64,000 bases of DNA from Ziziphus jujuba (GCF_031755915.1 NC_083384.1:27384001-27448000), one strand, 5' to 3'. Counted from the first letter of the stretch, positions 1 through 12,425 are shown. A program made the numbers and translations. Notes: generated by a model from the letters alone, not told the origin.

Positions 1-746
1 AATAAGATATCTATACCATAACCGTTGCATTCTTACTAAATTAAACTATAAATTAGATAGCGTTATAATATGTTAGAAACATGTCTTCAATATAGTGTAG
101 AAATGTACAGACATATAAAATACTTAGGGTCAATTAATGATTTTAAACTAAAATTAGAAGGTATATTCAGTTATAAATTTAATGGATTTTAAAAAAATTA
201 AAATATTTAATAAAATTCATAGATTTATTTAGAATTCTATAGACGCCACATGAGTTTTATCAGAATCCTATATAAAGTTTAATGAAGTTTGTAATACTTA
301 TATTATAGATTTTAACAGATTTTGATGGAATTATAATGATTTTAAATATTTTTATATAATTTATTTACTATTTTGGTGAATAATATCTTTTATTCTATAC
401 TATAAGCATATTTTTTTTTTATTCATTTTTATTATACCATTAGCATCGTTGAACATTTATGATATTGAAAAAATTAACAAATATTAACAAATAGGCAAAC
501 AATATATACATAAATATTAAACTTTAATAATATTATCTTTGAAATATTTTTAAAAAAATGAAAAAAAAACATTGTCAAGATAAATTAAAGTAAAATTAGA
601 TAAATATATTAAATATTCTTGTATCATCCCTATTATTATTATTATTATTATTATTATTGTATGCAAAATTTTATTTAAAAAAAAAAAAACACAAAAACTC
701 ATTGCTTGTTAAATAAAAAAAATTTTATTTAAAAATTGAATTATAC
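1..746. other. AT-rich intergenic spacer with MITE-like sequence
   Basis: No coding region is supported here. The stretch is very AT-rich, with an (ATT)n microsatellite at about 631-659. From about 154 to 360 the sequence resembles, in opposite orientation, the block at about 953-1230: both carry a 'tattcaatta / aatttaatggatttt' type start and repeated 'agaattctatag' words. This suggests an old MITE-like family. If the exon at 747-868 is real, part of this stretch would be its first intron. Confidence 0.4.
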
Positions 747-868
747 CTGAAAACCCAGATCAAGCAAGGAAGCGCGGGGAGAAACTCTGCAGGAAATACT
801 GTTGTTTTGGTTGCCGTCAGTTGGTCGATTTCGTTCGACAGTTTGTCCAGCGGGTCGGATTCATCCAT
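747..868 (-). CDS. Possible exon of an unidentified gene (partial)
   Basis: A 122-bp segment reads, from an ATG at 868, as 40 codons plus two bases and ends at a good donor (TTCAG|gtataa). The product begins MDESDPLDKLSNEIDQLTA and continues to ALPCLIWVF. Its base composition is clearly richer in G+C than the flanking DNA, as expected of an exon. The frame is open for some residues upstream of the ATG, so it could instead be an internal exon with an acceptor near 'gacag'. I do not recognise the family. No later exons are visible down to position 1, so the rest would lie outside the window, or this is an isolated gene fragment. Confidence 0.35.
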
Positions 869-1304
869 TTGTTCTTCATTCTGTCTCCAAGCAGGTCTCA
901 CTCTTTGTTTTGTGTTTTAAAATTCAATGAAATTTGTGGGGTGGAGATTGAATTTGTGAAAGACTTGAGTATTTATACCTAGCGTCTCAAAATCCAATCA
1001 AATCCATTAATTTGTAAAATTCTTTTAACTTAGTGACTTTTTGAATACCAACAGATTTTTATAGACTTTTCAAAAGTCATAATTGAATACCACCAAATTT
1101 ATATAGATTCTATAGAATTCTTAATTAAATACTTTAATATTTTGATGGATTCCACAGAAATCTTAATTGAATACCTTTGGACTTTTAAAATTTTTCAAAT
1201 CCATTAAATTTCTAATTGAATACACCCTCTTAGTAACAATCTTAGCGATTATCACATCTGTAGGTGTCCAATATAAGATTTTAAAATTGTCAACAAATTA
1301 GAAT

Positions 1305-1342
<38 letters not shown>

Positions 1343-2876
1343 AAGAAAGAGGTTTTATTGAAAACATAGCTCCTATCTTATATTGGGCACATAATGTCAT
1401 GTCAAATGTTTGAAAGAGTCATTTCAATTAAAGAATTAATATGAAAATTTTAATTAGATAAATAACAATTTTTAACACTTACCAGATCATTAGATACTTA
1501 ATAAAAAGTGGAAACTATATGTTTCCTAAGGATCATCACTCCATATAACTATATTTGTGTTTCTCTCATTTGGACAATTTAAATCTGTTTAGGTTCATCA
1601 TATTACTAAAATATAATACCTTTCATAATGATGACAGGATGAATTCATGAAGATAAATTTTTTTTATAGAATCTGCTGAATTGAAAAAAATTAATAACTA
1701 TATTATATGCATATCCAAGATACCTTTCATAGTGGTGATAAGATGAATCTTGAATCTAGACAAATCTTTTCTAGAATCTCCTGAAGTTGAGAAAAACTAG
1801 TAATTATATTATATGCATATCCATGATATGTACTCTTCAACATTATTTGGATATTGCTTTTGTACTCGTATGGGGCAGAGGCTACTTGAAAATAATATAT
1901 CTATTTCTTAGTGTGTTTTCATGTCAACGTGATATATGGTTTTAGACTAATTAAGAAATTATATTATAGTTTGGGATTTGATTCTAAAATATAGATCCAA
2001 CATAATGAAGCAAATTCGAAGGGTTTGTTATGAAAGTGAGTGAAAATATGGTCATCTATATATTTTATAAATATTTTCTTTTGATAAATTACTCCCATCA
2101 CTGAAAGAACCTAGGAGTGGATATATAAATTATGGAATGTTAAAAGTTTCATATATCATAACTAATTAGTTATGAGAGATTAAGATTATATTTATTATTA
2201 ATAAACTATTAACGGTTTATATCACAATCAATATTGGAAAATGTCATTTCAGTGATAGGATGATTTGTCAAAAATATTGAGATCCAGAGAATAATTCTAA
2301 GAAGATTATTATTATTATTATTATTTTTGGCTTGAATTCTAATAAGATTATTTTGGATGTAGATCTAAATACTTTTTCATCCGGTATCTTTTTTTTAACA
2401 TTATTGTTACTATTATTATTATTATTATTAATTTTTTTTTTGGATGAAATGTAGTATCTGTTTTTCCATTTTTCATTTTATTATATGGTTAATGGTTAAG
2501 ATAGGAATTTCCCACTTCCATGTATAAAATAGAGCGTTCCAAAGATTTTTTTTTTCTCAATTAATTAATTTTAATTGTTTTAAGTGTCCCTTCAATTGCC
2601 TGCTAGAAATAGCAACATTAATTGCTTTTGCTACCAACATTGTGCTATACATTTTAATAGTACATTGTGCTATACATATTAAAATTACACTGTGCTACAT
2701 AAAATATAGCATAGTGAACAAAGAATAGAGAAAAAGAAAGAAGTTGGTAAAAAGGAGCTCTCTCTCACTATTTTTTATTCCTTGTGTAATTGAGAAAACT
2801 AATATTAAACTAAATTTTTTTTTTCTGTTTGACTTGTTTTTGAATAAACGTTACCACATCCACATACATACATTCA

Positions 2877-2912
<36 letters not shown>

Positions 2913-3470
2913 TCATACCACAAGCACCCAAAAAAAAAAAAAGGTTTGAATAGTTCTTTTTCCCTTATAATATAATTATAATTCTTGTACACGAAACAAT
3001 ATTTATCCAATAATCCAGAATATTCTTCGTCAAAACAAAAACTTAATAAATTACGATTTATGAATTGCTAATACATACGGAATCACATACGCAGTCTAAA
3101 TTTAAAGGGAAAAAAAACAAAGGATTAGCAGAAAAAAAGAATTAAAAAAATCCAGCACAACGCAATAAGAATCGAAACGATGAAGTTCCGAGTCAAATGG
3201 GTTGGTGATCCGGGTTTTTTGGAAAGAGAATCGTCACTGGTTTCGTCGGAATCCAATATAAAACCCAAAAAAAGAAAAAGAAAAAGAAACAGTTATTTCA
3301 CACTAAAACACTTTCTTAGTAATCCGAACATTGTAGCGTTATGTATAAGTCATGTCTGGGACCCACCAAAAATTTAACAAAAAATTTTTATATATTATAA
3401 TTTGGTCAATTTTATAAAGAAATTAAAAAAAAGGAAAAAATAGTCCCCCCTCCAATTTTTAAATTTTCGG
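869..3470. other. Repeat-rich intergenic region upstream of the first HMA5 gene
   Basis: No gene is supported. It holds a MITE-like block at about 953-1230 with several 'attgaatac' words, a (TA)n-(GA)n microsatellite at about 1305-1342, a diverged two-copy tandem repeat at 1618-1827, and ATT and TA tracts near 2310, 2415 and 2880. Short open frames around 2744-3377 are low-complexity and not convincing. Confidence 0.5.
1618..1827. repeat. Two-copy tandem repeat, period about 104 bp
   Basis: Copies start at 1618 and 1722. Both begin 'acctttcata' and end 'attatatgcatatcca', and the interiors have diverged (for example 'tagaatctgctgaa' against 'tagaatctcctgaa'). This is an old local duplication with no coding content. 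Confidence 0.7.
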
Positions 3471-3471
3471 T

Positions 3472-3479
3472 TATAAATA
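3472..3479 (+). promoter_or_regulatory. TATA box candidate for the first HMA5-like gene
   Basis: A 'tataaata' sits 104 bp before the ATG at 3583. A purine-rich (GA)n run at about 3540-3572 lies in the presumed leader just before the start codon. Confidence 0.5.
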
Positions 3480-3582
3480 AGCACTTCTTCTCCAAGCAAA
3501 GCGAACAGCTTTTACTACCAGAAAAGCAAAATCAGAAATCAGAGAGAGAGACCGAGAGAGAGAGAGAGAGAGCTGGTTGTCA

Positions 3583-4159
3583 ATGGCGACCAAGTTCTTA
3601 TCATTAGCGTGCATACGAAATGAGAGTAGTAGTAGTAGTAGTGGTAGTCGAGGCGGTTTATCGCCTCGGCCTCACTACCCGTCCATGCCGAAATACCCCA
3701 AAGGCGTGGCGGTTCAGCAAAACGCCATGGAAGGCTCCGAGACCAAATCTTTGTTCTCCGTCGTCGGTATGACTTGTTCAGCCTGTGCTGGTTCCGTCGA
3801 GAAAGCCATCAAGAGACTCCCCGGGATCCGTGAAGCCGTCGTTGATGTCTTGAATAATCGTGTTCAAGTCCTTTTTTATCCCGATTTCGTTAACGTATGT
3901 TTTTTAATTTAATTCGAATTTTCTTTTTCTTTCTCTCTAACTTTCTTTTTCTTGCAAGAGATTATCTGATCCGACGATTTATTTATTTATTTATTTTTTT
4001 CATTATTTCTGATGATTTTGTTTGCTTTTGTGGATCTGGATTTTTTAATTATTATTGATTTAGGTGTATAGGAATATGATTTCATTTTGATTCTTGGTGT
4101 GTTTAATAAGATTTGTGATTTCGGCGAGTATTGATTCTCTATGTATTTATTTATTTATC

Positions 4160-4191
<32 letters not shown>

Positions 4192-7100
4192 TTGCAAAAA
4201 CGAAATTGGAATTTAACTCCCAAGTTTTATTATTTTTCTTTAATTTCATGCCGGTGCCAACCTTTTGATTTGTGGAATACGTTTTTGTATTTAATAAAAT
4301 TTATTTTTGATAAAACAATAATAATTTTGGTATCAAACGAAACACGTTTGTCACCTTTCATTTTCAATCCCCACCAAACTTTTTGCTTATTTTCATGATT
4401 TGCTTCTCCCGATACTATTTACAAGTTTTCTTGGCCAAGAAATTAATTTCTACACTACAGCCCACAAAACGATTTGGTTTTCTTAATTCATAACCATTTT
4501 GAATCCATATTTTCTTAACCATTTTTTAGTCAATTTCGTTACTGATATGAATTTTTAGTCAAAGGGTGATTCTAGGAGTTAACTCTTATTAAGCATGGCT
4601 CAATAATCTTTTCTGGCAGCTCCTTTTTCTAGATTCTTTCATATACTCCATTTCAAATAATTAGTTCTAGTTAACCTTTATGCTCTTGAACATTTTATAG
4701 GAAGAGACAATTCGTGAGACTATTGAAGATGTTGGGTTTGAAGCATCACTGATTCAAGATGAGTCCAATGAAAGGTCCACTCAGGTTTGTCGGATTCGTA
4801 TAAATGGGATGACTTGTACATCTTGCTCATCCACTGTGGAGTCAGCTTTGCAAGCAATTCAGGGTGTGCAAAAGGCACAAGTGGCCTTAGCTACTGAGGA
4901 AGCAGAAGTTTACTATGATCCAAAAGTTATAGGTCACAATCAGCTATTGACAGCTATAGAAGACACGGGATTTGAAGCCATACTTATTAGCACAGGGGAG
5001 GACATGAGCAAGATAGACCTTCAAGTTGACGGTGTAAGAACTGATAATTCTATGAGAATTATTGAAGAGTCACTTGAAGCACTCCCTGGAGTTCAGGCCA
5101 TAGACTTGTATCCTGAATTGAACAAAATCTCCCTTTCTTACAAACCGGATATGACAGGACCAAGAACTTTTATCAATGTGATTGAGACAACTGGTGTGTC
5201 CAGGCGTTTCAAGGCCAAAATATTTCCTGATGGAGGTGGGGGTAAAGGAACTCATAGAAAAGAGGAAATAAAGCAATACTATAGATCTTTTCTATGGAGT
5301 TTGGTTTTTACTGTTCCGGTGTTTCTAACCTCCATGGTCTTCATGTATATCCCTGGACCTAAGCATGGCTTGGAAACCAAGGTAGTGAATATGCTGACTG
5401 TTGGAGAGATTTTGAGGTGGGTGCTGTCTACTCCTGTTCAGTTCATCATAGGTTGGCGGTTCTACAGTGGCTCGTACAAAGCATTACGCCATGGTTCTGC
5501 TAATATGGATGTCCTGATTGCCTTGGGAACAAATGCTGCCTATTTCTACTCGGTTTACTCAGTGCTAAGAGCTGCTACTTCACCACATTTTAAGGGTACT
5601 GATTTCTTCGAGACAAGCGCAATGCTCATTTCGTTTATTCTACTTGGAAAGTATCTAGAGGTTTTGGCTAAGGGAAAAACATCTGATGCCATTGCCAAAC
5701 TCATGGACTTGACACCTGAGACAGCAACACTGCTAACTCTGGATGAGGAAGGAAATGTTGTAAACGAAGAAGAAATTGACGGTCGGTTGATACAAAAGAA
5801 TGATGTCATTAAAGTTATTCCAGGTACAAAAGTTGCTTCAGATGGTTTTGTCATCTGGGGGCAAAGCCATGTTAATGAGAGTATGATAACAGGAGAATCA
5901 AGACCAGTGGCAAAAAGAAAGGGTGATACAGTCATTGGAGGCACTATGAATGAGAATGGTGTACTGCATATCAGGGCAACGAGGGTTGGATCAGAAAGTG
6001 CACTTTCGCAGATTGTACGCCTTGTTGAGTCAGCGCAAATGGCTAAAGCTCCAGTACAAAAGTTTGCTGACAGAATTTCCAAATTCTTTGTTCCACTGGT
6101 AAGTATTATAACATTAGATGCATTTGTTTCTGGATTTAATTTTGAATTTATGAAGTATTATGTTTATAGAGAACCTTAGTAAACATCTAGCTTTGTTTTG
6201 CAGGTCATTGTACTTTCATTCTCAACTTGGCTTGCCTGGTTTTTGGCTGGAAAATTCCATGGCTACCCTGAATCTTGGATACCAAAATCCATGGACAGCT
6301 TTCAGCTTGCTCTCCAGTTTGGGATTTCTGTCATGGTTATAGCTTGCCCATGTGCTCTCGGTCTGGCAACTCCCACTGCTGTCATGGTTGGTACTGGAGT
6401 AGGTGCATCTCAAGGTGTATTGATCAAAGGAGGCCAAGCTTTAGAAAGTGCTCATAAGGTCAGTAACACTCATCTTGTTTAGTTTGCTATGTTTTGTAAA
6501 ATTTAGTAACTTGACTCCATCCACATTTGCTATATTTTGTTAAATTTAGTAATTTGACTTCATCCACTTTTCTTAGTCTTAACTGTTAAATACTCGTCAT
6601 CACTATTTCTGCTAATCTAATAACCACTTTCATCATTATGGTTCTCAATTGATCGTGGTGATGATAAAAGGAAAGAAGATCTAAGAAGAGTATAATTGCA
6701 AACCCAAATAATTGCCTAACTTATGTTTTTCAGATTTCTCTGCAGTAGCCACCTGGGCTTGATATAGTTAATTCTTAATTCTATCTCCTAATTTTGTTAA
6801 TTCAATGCATGAAGTTTATGAACTCACCTTCCTTTTTCCCACCCACCCTCAACAAAAAGGGGAGAGTCTTATGGGATAAATTTTGTTTGGTTATAGAAAG
6901 ATGTGATGGTCTTTAACCATAGATCATCTGTGCTACATCCCTTGATGTAATTGCATTCCACTTCCATTTTTAGATTATGTTTAGTATCGTTCTTCACTTT
7001 GGTTCTTATGGTTCTCAATTGATCATTTTTCATGTAGGTGAACTGCATTGTGTTTGACAAGACAGGGACCCTCACAGTTGGGAAGCCAGTGGTTGTTAAT

Positions 7101-8268
7101 ACAAGACTACTGCAAAACATGGTACTTGCAGAATTCTACGAACTTGTTGCTGCAACTGAGGCAAGTTTTTTCTCGGTGAAATGCACAGAAATTATGTACT
7201 CTCTTTGTATTGTCTTTGTGGTAATATCGGTATTATGTATCTGTTTCAGGTGAACAGTGAGCACCCCTTAGCTAAGGCCATTGTTGAGTATGCTAAGAAA
7301 TTTAGAGATGATGCAGAGAACCCTTCCTGGCCAGAGGTGAAAGACTTTGTTTCCCTTACTGGCCATGGTGTGAAGGCTGTTGTCCGGAACAAGGAAATAA
7401 TTGTAGGAAACAAGAGCTTGATGTTGAATGAGAACATTACCGTACCAATGGATGCTGAAGATATACTTAAAGAAGCTGAAGGGCAAGCTCAAACTGGAAT
7501 TCTAGTATCAATAGACGGGGAAGTAGCTGGAGTTATTTCCATATCTGATCCAGTGAAACCGGGTGCTCAAGAAGTCATTTCGATACTCAAGTCCATGAAA
7601 ATTAGATGCATCATGGTGACAGGTGACAACTGGGGAACTGCCAATTCTATTGCCAAGGAAGTTGGAATAGAAGTAGGAAAAGATACGGTTATTGCAGAAG
7701 CCAAACCTGAGCAGAAAGCAGAGAAAGTGAAGGATCTGCAGGTTATTACTCATTTAAGAGTCTATTTGCTTTCATTATGTATTCCACTGGGGTGTTTAGT
7801 CAGCATCACCAGCTAGCTCATTTGTTTTACCTTCTGTTTCTTGTTTTACAGACCTCAGGATACACAGTAGCAATGGTAGGAGATGGAATCAATGACTCAC
7901 CGGCACTTGTAGCTGCAGATGTTGGAATGGCAATTGGTGCAGGCACAGACATAGCTATTGAGGCAGCTGATATTGTTCTTATGAAGAGCAACTTAGAGGA
8001 TGTGATAACTGCAATTGATCTTTCCAGGAAAACCTTTTCGCGTATTCGTTTGAACTACATATGGGCATTGGGTTATAATGTGCTTGGCATACCAATTGCT
8101 GCAGGGGCACTTTTCCCATCAACTGGATTCCGATTGCCTCCATGGATTGCTGGAGCTGCAATGGCAGCGTCTTCAGTTAGCGTTGTTTGCTGCTCTTTGC
8201 TGCTAAAGTATTACAAGAGGCCCAAGAAGCTGGATAAGCTTGAGATCCGTGGGATAAAGATTGAGTGA
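3583..8268 (+). CDS. HMA5: HMA5-type copper-transporting P1B-ATPase, copy 1
   Basis: Predicted Cu(I) exporter of the heavy-metal P-type ATPase family. In plants HMA5 loads or detoxifies copper in roots. Exons: 3583-3894, 4701-6098, 6204-6458, 7038-7160, 7250-7741 and 7852-8268; all keep frame and give 998 residues, the normal length. Two N-terminal HMA domains carry GMTCSAC (about residue 62) and GMTCTSC (about 139); a third HMA-like repeat near 213 lacks the cysteines, as is usual for this group. Later motifs are TGES (about 498), the CPC metal site in [10 protein letters not shown] (about 617), the phosphorylated DKTGT (about 661), SEHP (about 699) and GDGIND (about 870). The ATG is the first in frame after the leader and starts [10 protein letters not shown], like copy 2. 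The fourth intron starts with GC (AG|gcaagt) where copy 2 has GT. Confidence 0.95.
6483..6568. repeat. 43-bp tandem duplication in intron 3 of HMA5 copy 1
   Basis: Two adjacent copies begin 'tttgctat' and end 'catccac', at 6483 and 6526, with a few differences. The decayed paralogue downstream shows only one clear copy, so the duplication probably arose after the paralogues split. Confidence 0.65.
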
Positions 8269-9508
8269 ATGTAATAAAGTTTGTTTCATTATGTTGTGCA
8301 GATCTCCTGAAACGTAGTCGGTTAGTTTGTTTTGTGATGAAGAAAAAAATTTAAAAATATGTTGTCTGCTTAGTACTGTTTGATTGTATGTACATAAATG
8401 TTTGGTTAATGTAATTTCTAGATGAATGGATTTTTCTTGCAGTCGGAAATATTAAGGTTTTTTTTTTTTTTTTTTTTTTAATTTTTAAATTTTTTTAAGG
8501 GTGATTTTTAACAGCATCCATGTACTCAAGTTCCATAATTACTCTTCAAATAACTTGCAGATTCTGTACAATCGAGATCTTGGTTTTGCTTTGGGCTTTT
8601 TTTTCTTTGTAAACTTTTTTGTCAATATCTTGGGTTTGTTCCTGAATATGCTATATGTTGCTACTGGATGAGTCAGCGAATTCATATTACCAAAAGAATA
8701 AAAATAAAAAACAAAAGATTGGTCAAAGGTGTATTGATCAAGACCATGGAGGTACTGGAGTAGCAACTCCCACCGCTGTCGTGGTTGGCACTAGAGTAGG
8801 TGCATCTCAAGGTGTATTGATCAAAGGAGGCCAAGCTTTAGAAAGTGCTTATAAGGTCAGAAACATTCATCTTGTGTAGTTTGCTATATTTTGTGTGAAA
8901 TTTAGTTGTACATTTCTTAGTCTTAATACTTCTTTCTGACAATTGATAATGGTATGGACAAAAGAAAGAAGATCTAAGAATAGTATGGTATGGTTTCAAG
9001 CCCAAGAAATTGCCTGACTTCTGTTTTCTAGACTTTCTCTGCTTAGCCACCAGCCAAGTGAGAATGGTGAAGAAACATGATATAGTTAATTCTTAAATAT
9101 ATCTCCTATTTTTGTTAATTCAATCAAGGAATTTGAGGTTTCAAATTCCTTCCCCCCCCTCACACCCCAACCCCCACCGAATAAAAAAAATAAATAATAA
9201 ATAATAGAAAATATAAAAAAGAGAGTCATATAGGATTAATTTGGTTTGGTTATAGAAAGATGTGATGGTCTTTAACCCATAGATCATCTATGCTACACTT
9301 TCATTCATATATTATGTTCTGCATCATTCTTAGGTTTGGTTCATATGGTTCTCAATTGATTATCATGTTTCATGTAGGTGAACTGCATTGTGTTTGACAA
9401 GACAGGGACCCTCACAGTTGGGAAGCCAGTGGTTGTTAAAACAAGACTCCAGCAAAACATGGTACTTGGATACTTCTACGAACTTGTTGCTGCAACAAAG
9501 GTATATTT

Positions 9509-9972
9509 TGTGAAGTCCAGCCGCACCGACAGTGTGAAACCAGCCATACTACCACCGCTCAGCCACCATTATTGACAGTGGTTGCTGCAATTAACACCAA
9601 AAAACAACTTGCTAAACAATTATGAGCAATTCTCAGAGAGTTGGTGTTGAATATCATAACCGAATTGAAAATGGTGGACATGCAACCGACATAGTGAGCT
9701 TATAAATAGGCTCCATATCATTGCATTCAAGCCAAGCAATCTCAATCCAATCCCAAGAGAGGAATGTTGAGAGCATTATAAAGACTCCAAAGAGAGCTTG
9801 AGAGGAGAGTTAAAACTCCAGGAGATAGTTTGATAGAATAGAAAGAGATTCTACGTGAGAATCCAAGAGAGAGAAGTTTTGTGTTTTGTATTCTATTCCA
9901 AGAGAGTAATAGAATTACATTTTTATTTTTCTTCTTATATTTCTTCTCTACAGTGGTCAGAGAACCACAACA
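9509..9972. mobile_element. Solo LTR (464 bp) in intron 4 of the HMA5 pseudogene
   Basis: The insert begins TGTGAAG and ends CACAACA, the TG...CA ends of LTRs, and is flanked by a 5-bp direct repeat TATTT (9504-9508 and 9973-9977). Sequence on both sides matches the short intron 4 of copy 1, so the borders are clear. Inside is 'ttataaatagg' near 9700, a typical LTR TATA region. No internal retrotransposon genes are present, so this is a solo LTR left by recombination between the two LTRs of a full element. The short LTR resembles Ty1/copia elements, but the family is not proven. The TATA-like motif suggests plus orientation. Confidence 0.85.
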
Positions 9973-10138
9973 TATTTTTCTCTATGTACTGCACAGAAAT
10001 CATGTACTCTCTCTGCTGTCTTTGTCGTAATGTTGTTATAGTGTAATTGTTTCAGGTGAACAGTGACCACCCCTTAGGCCATTGTTGAGTATACTAAGAA
10101 ATTTAGAGAAGATGAAGAGAACCCTTCTTAACCAGAAG

Positions 10139-11270
10139 TGATACGAATTTAGGACAATCTGCTTTTTAACCCGTATTATATTAGTCCGGATCTAATTATG
10201 TTCAAGTTCTAATGGTCACCTTAACCCCTAATCAACTTGTGATTAGAAACCTTGGTCTAACGAAAATGTCATAATAGATGATAGATAACCTATTGATAAG
10301 TCAAAACTAAAATACTCATTCACTAATAGTGTTTTAGGTGTTCAAAAGAATAAAGAGAAATTCAATCTCACAAAATAAATTCTCAATATTATTAATGTTG
10401 TTTTCTTCCTCAAAACAAGCCCTTATATAGGCTAGGAAAAAAACAAAATAAAACCCTAAAAACTAAAGGCAAAACTGGTCATGACTTGTTGTTTCCTAAT
10501 GTGGCCGAATTTTCTCTCTCCTTTCCTAATGTAATTTTGATTAAATAATTCTTTTATTTTGAATTAGGAATTAATTAATTTACAATGAAAAGAATAAAAT
10601 AATAAATTTTCTAAACTTATTTGTCCAGTAAATAAATAAATAAAAACCAAAAGTACAGGTAATTTCTTAAAACAAAAAGTAAAAACTAAATTAGGAAACT
10701 AAAATACTATCTATTTGACCAAGTTGACTTTTATCAATCTTTGACCAAATGAAGCTCCAAATTAGCTTTCATATGCTTTGTAGGATGCCAAATAGGATTA
10801 TTATGGAGTACCACACGTTGCCCTTGCTTGGATCAAAGAGAAAAAACTAACTCAGCAAAATACAGTAAAGCTAGCAAGAAAAACGGTAAAAACCGACCAA
10901 TTTCTCTCTCATGCTTACAAGCCTTCAATGAGCAGCTTAGCTTCGGTCTTGACCAGTTTCCATGACTTCTTAATGATATCAAATGAACTCAAGAAGATTT
11001 GACCCCATTTTCCACTGCTCGAAATTTATAAATCCACCAATACCGCTACCCGGGTCCGTATCAGCTCTCACCACTTGTATGCTCAAAATAAGCTTTGTAT
11101 TTTTGGGTATAGACAAACCTTCTTAAAAATGAATTAGTCCCTAGATAAAAACAGCAAGATCGTCCTTAAACCTTTTAGCTTGAGCCTTAGTGATTGGTCC
11201 GATCTTCATCTGTATCGGATTAACACTTCAATAGGTTGTCGGTTGTGTGGACACATGCGGATTTGCATCA
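10139..11270. mobile_element. Solo LTR (1132 bp) in exon 5 of the HMA5 pseudogene
   Basis: The insert begins TGATACG and ends TGCATCA, giving the inverted ends TGAT...ATCA. It is flanked by the 5-bp duplication AGAAG (10134-10138 and 11271-11275). Removing it rejoins 'ccagaag' to 'tgaaagac', which matches exon 5 of copy 1. It contains 'ccttatataggc' near 10430 as a possible TATA region and has no reverse transcriptase, integrase or gag sequence. It differs in sequence from the 464-bp LTR nearby, so two families have hit the same dead gene. Confidence 0.9.
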
Positions 11271-12425
11271 AGAAGTGAAAGACTTCGTTTCCGTTACTGG
11301 CCATTGAAGGCTGTTGTCTGGAACAAGGAAATAATTGTAGGGAACAAGAGCTTGATGTTGAACGAGAACATTGTCGTACCAATGGATGCTGAAGATATAC
11401 TTAGAGAAGCTGAAGGGCAAGCTCAAACTGGAGTTCTAGTATCAATATACGGGGAAGTGGCTGGAGTTATTTCCATATCCCTTCCAGTAAAACCAGGTGC
11501 TCAAGAAGTCATTTCCATACTCAAGTCCATGAAAATTAAATGTATCATGGTTACAGATGACAATTGGGGCCAATTCTATTGCCAAGGAAGTTGGAACATA
11601 TACAGTTGTTGCAGGAGCCTAACCAGCTCAGAAAGCAGAGAGGGTAAAAGATATTGCAGGTACAAATAGTTAGTCAGTCAGGAAAAAGTTTATTTAATTA
11701 ATTTAGAATCTATTTTACAACAGTTCATTGTGCAGTCCTTTGAGGTGTTTGGTCAACATCACCAGCTACCTTGTATTTATTTACCTTTTCTAGCATAAAG
11801 ACTTTTTAATCTATCGGCAATGCATAACCGTTGTGCGTAAGAGCCTTTTTTCAACTCGGATCACCCAAAAAAATCTGTAAATATTAATTAAATTGCTAAG
11901 CGATCACTTAAAAAAGACACCTGTAAATATTAATAACAAATTACTTTTTAATGAGTAAGTTTAGGTTTTACAAGCTTTTCTCATGTAATTAATAAGAAAC
12001 ATACATATACATAATAATAAAAGGATTCATAAAACATTGCCTATAATTTATAAATATTGAAAGGAAGTTCTCTTATTTTGAATGGTAAATTGTCCATATT
12101 GCGCCATTAAGTTATGATTTCTTCTCTTGTAATTTTTTTTATCTTACTTGTTTTATTATTTAATTTTTAACATTACTTTAACATAATTATTTTAAGAAAA
12201 TATTATATCAACTTGGAATTCTATTTTAAATAGTCTTATTTTATAATTTCATTTCGAATTCTAAATCATAAAAGTAAATTACACTAATTAATAAATGATT
12301 TCTATTAATAGTGATAGCATAACACAATTCTAGCCATTGAATCTAATTTTGTTGATACGTCAGAAGTTGGCAAATGTAAATTGAGATTTTCCAATTTTTT
12401 TAGAAATGGAGAAGATACTTAAAAC

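Larger units (their letters stand above)
8724..11800 (+). pseudogene. HMA5: Partial, decayed HMA5 copy between the two intact genes
   Basis: Homologous to the middle of copy 1, introns included: end of exon 3 (about 8760-8855), exon 4 (9378-9500), exon 5 (10056-10138 and 11276-11659) and part of intron 5 (to about 11800). The N-terminal two thirds and the last exon are missing. DKTGT is still present. Damage: a 5-bp deletion just after the SDHP codons (copy 1 SEHP), a TAA where copy 1 has the Trp codon of its 'NPSWPE' segment, a 4-bp deletion in the 'TGHGVK' segment and a 5-bp deletion plus Gly-to-Asp change in the 'TGDNWGTA' segment. Solo LTRs sit in intron 4 and in exon 5. Intron similarity shows it came from copy 1 rather than copy 2. 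Confidence 0.9.

Noticed and set aside
5555..6082. 175-residue minus-strand frame over HMA5 exon 2
   Set aside because: Antisense shadow of a strongly conserved coding exon; no family resemblance.
8655..8879. 74-residue frame as a separate small gene
   Set aside because: It is the broken exon 3 piece of the HMA5 pseudogene with random upstream codons.
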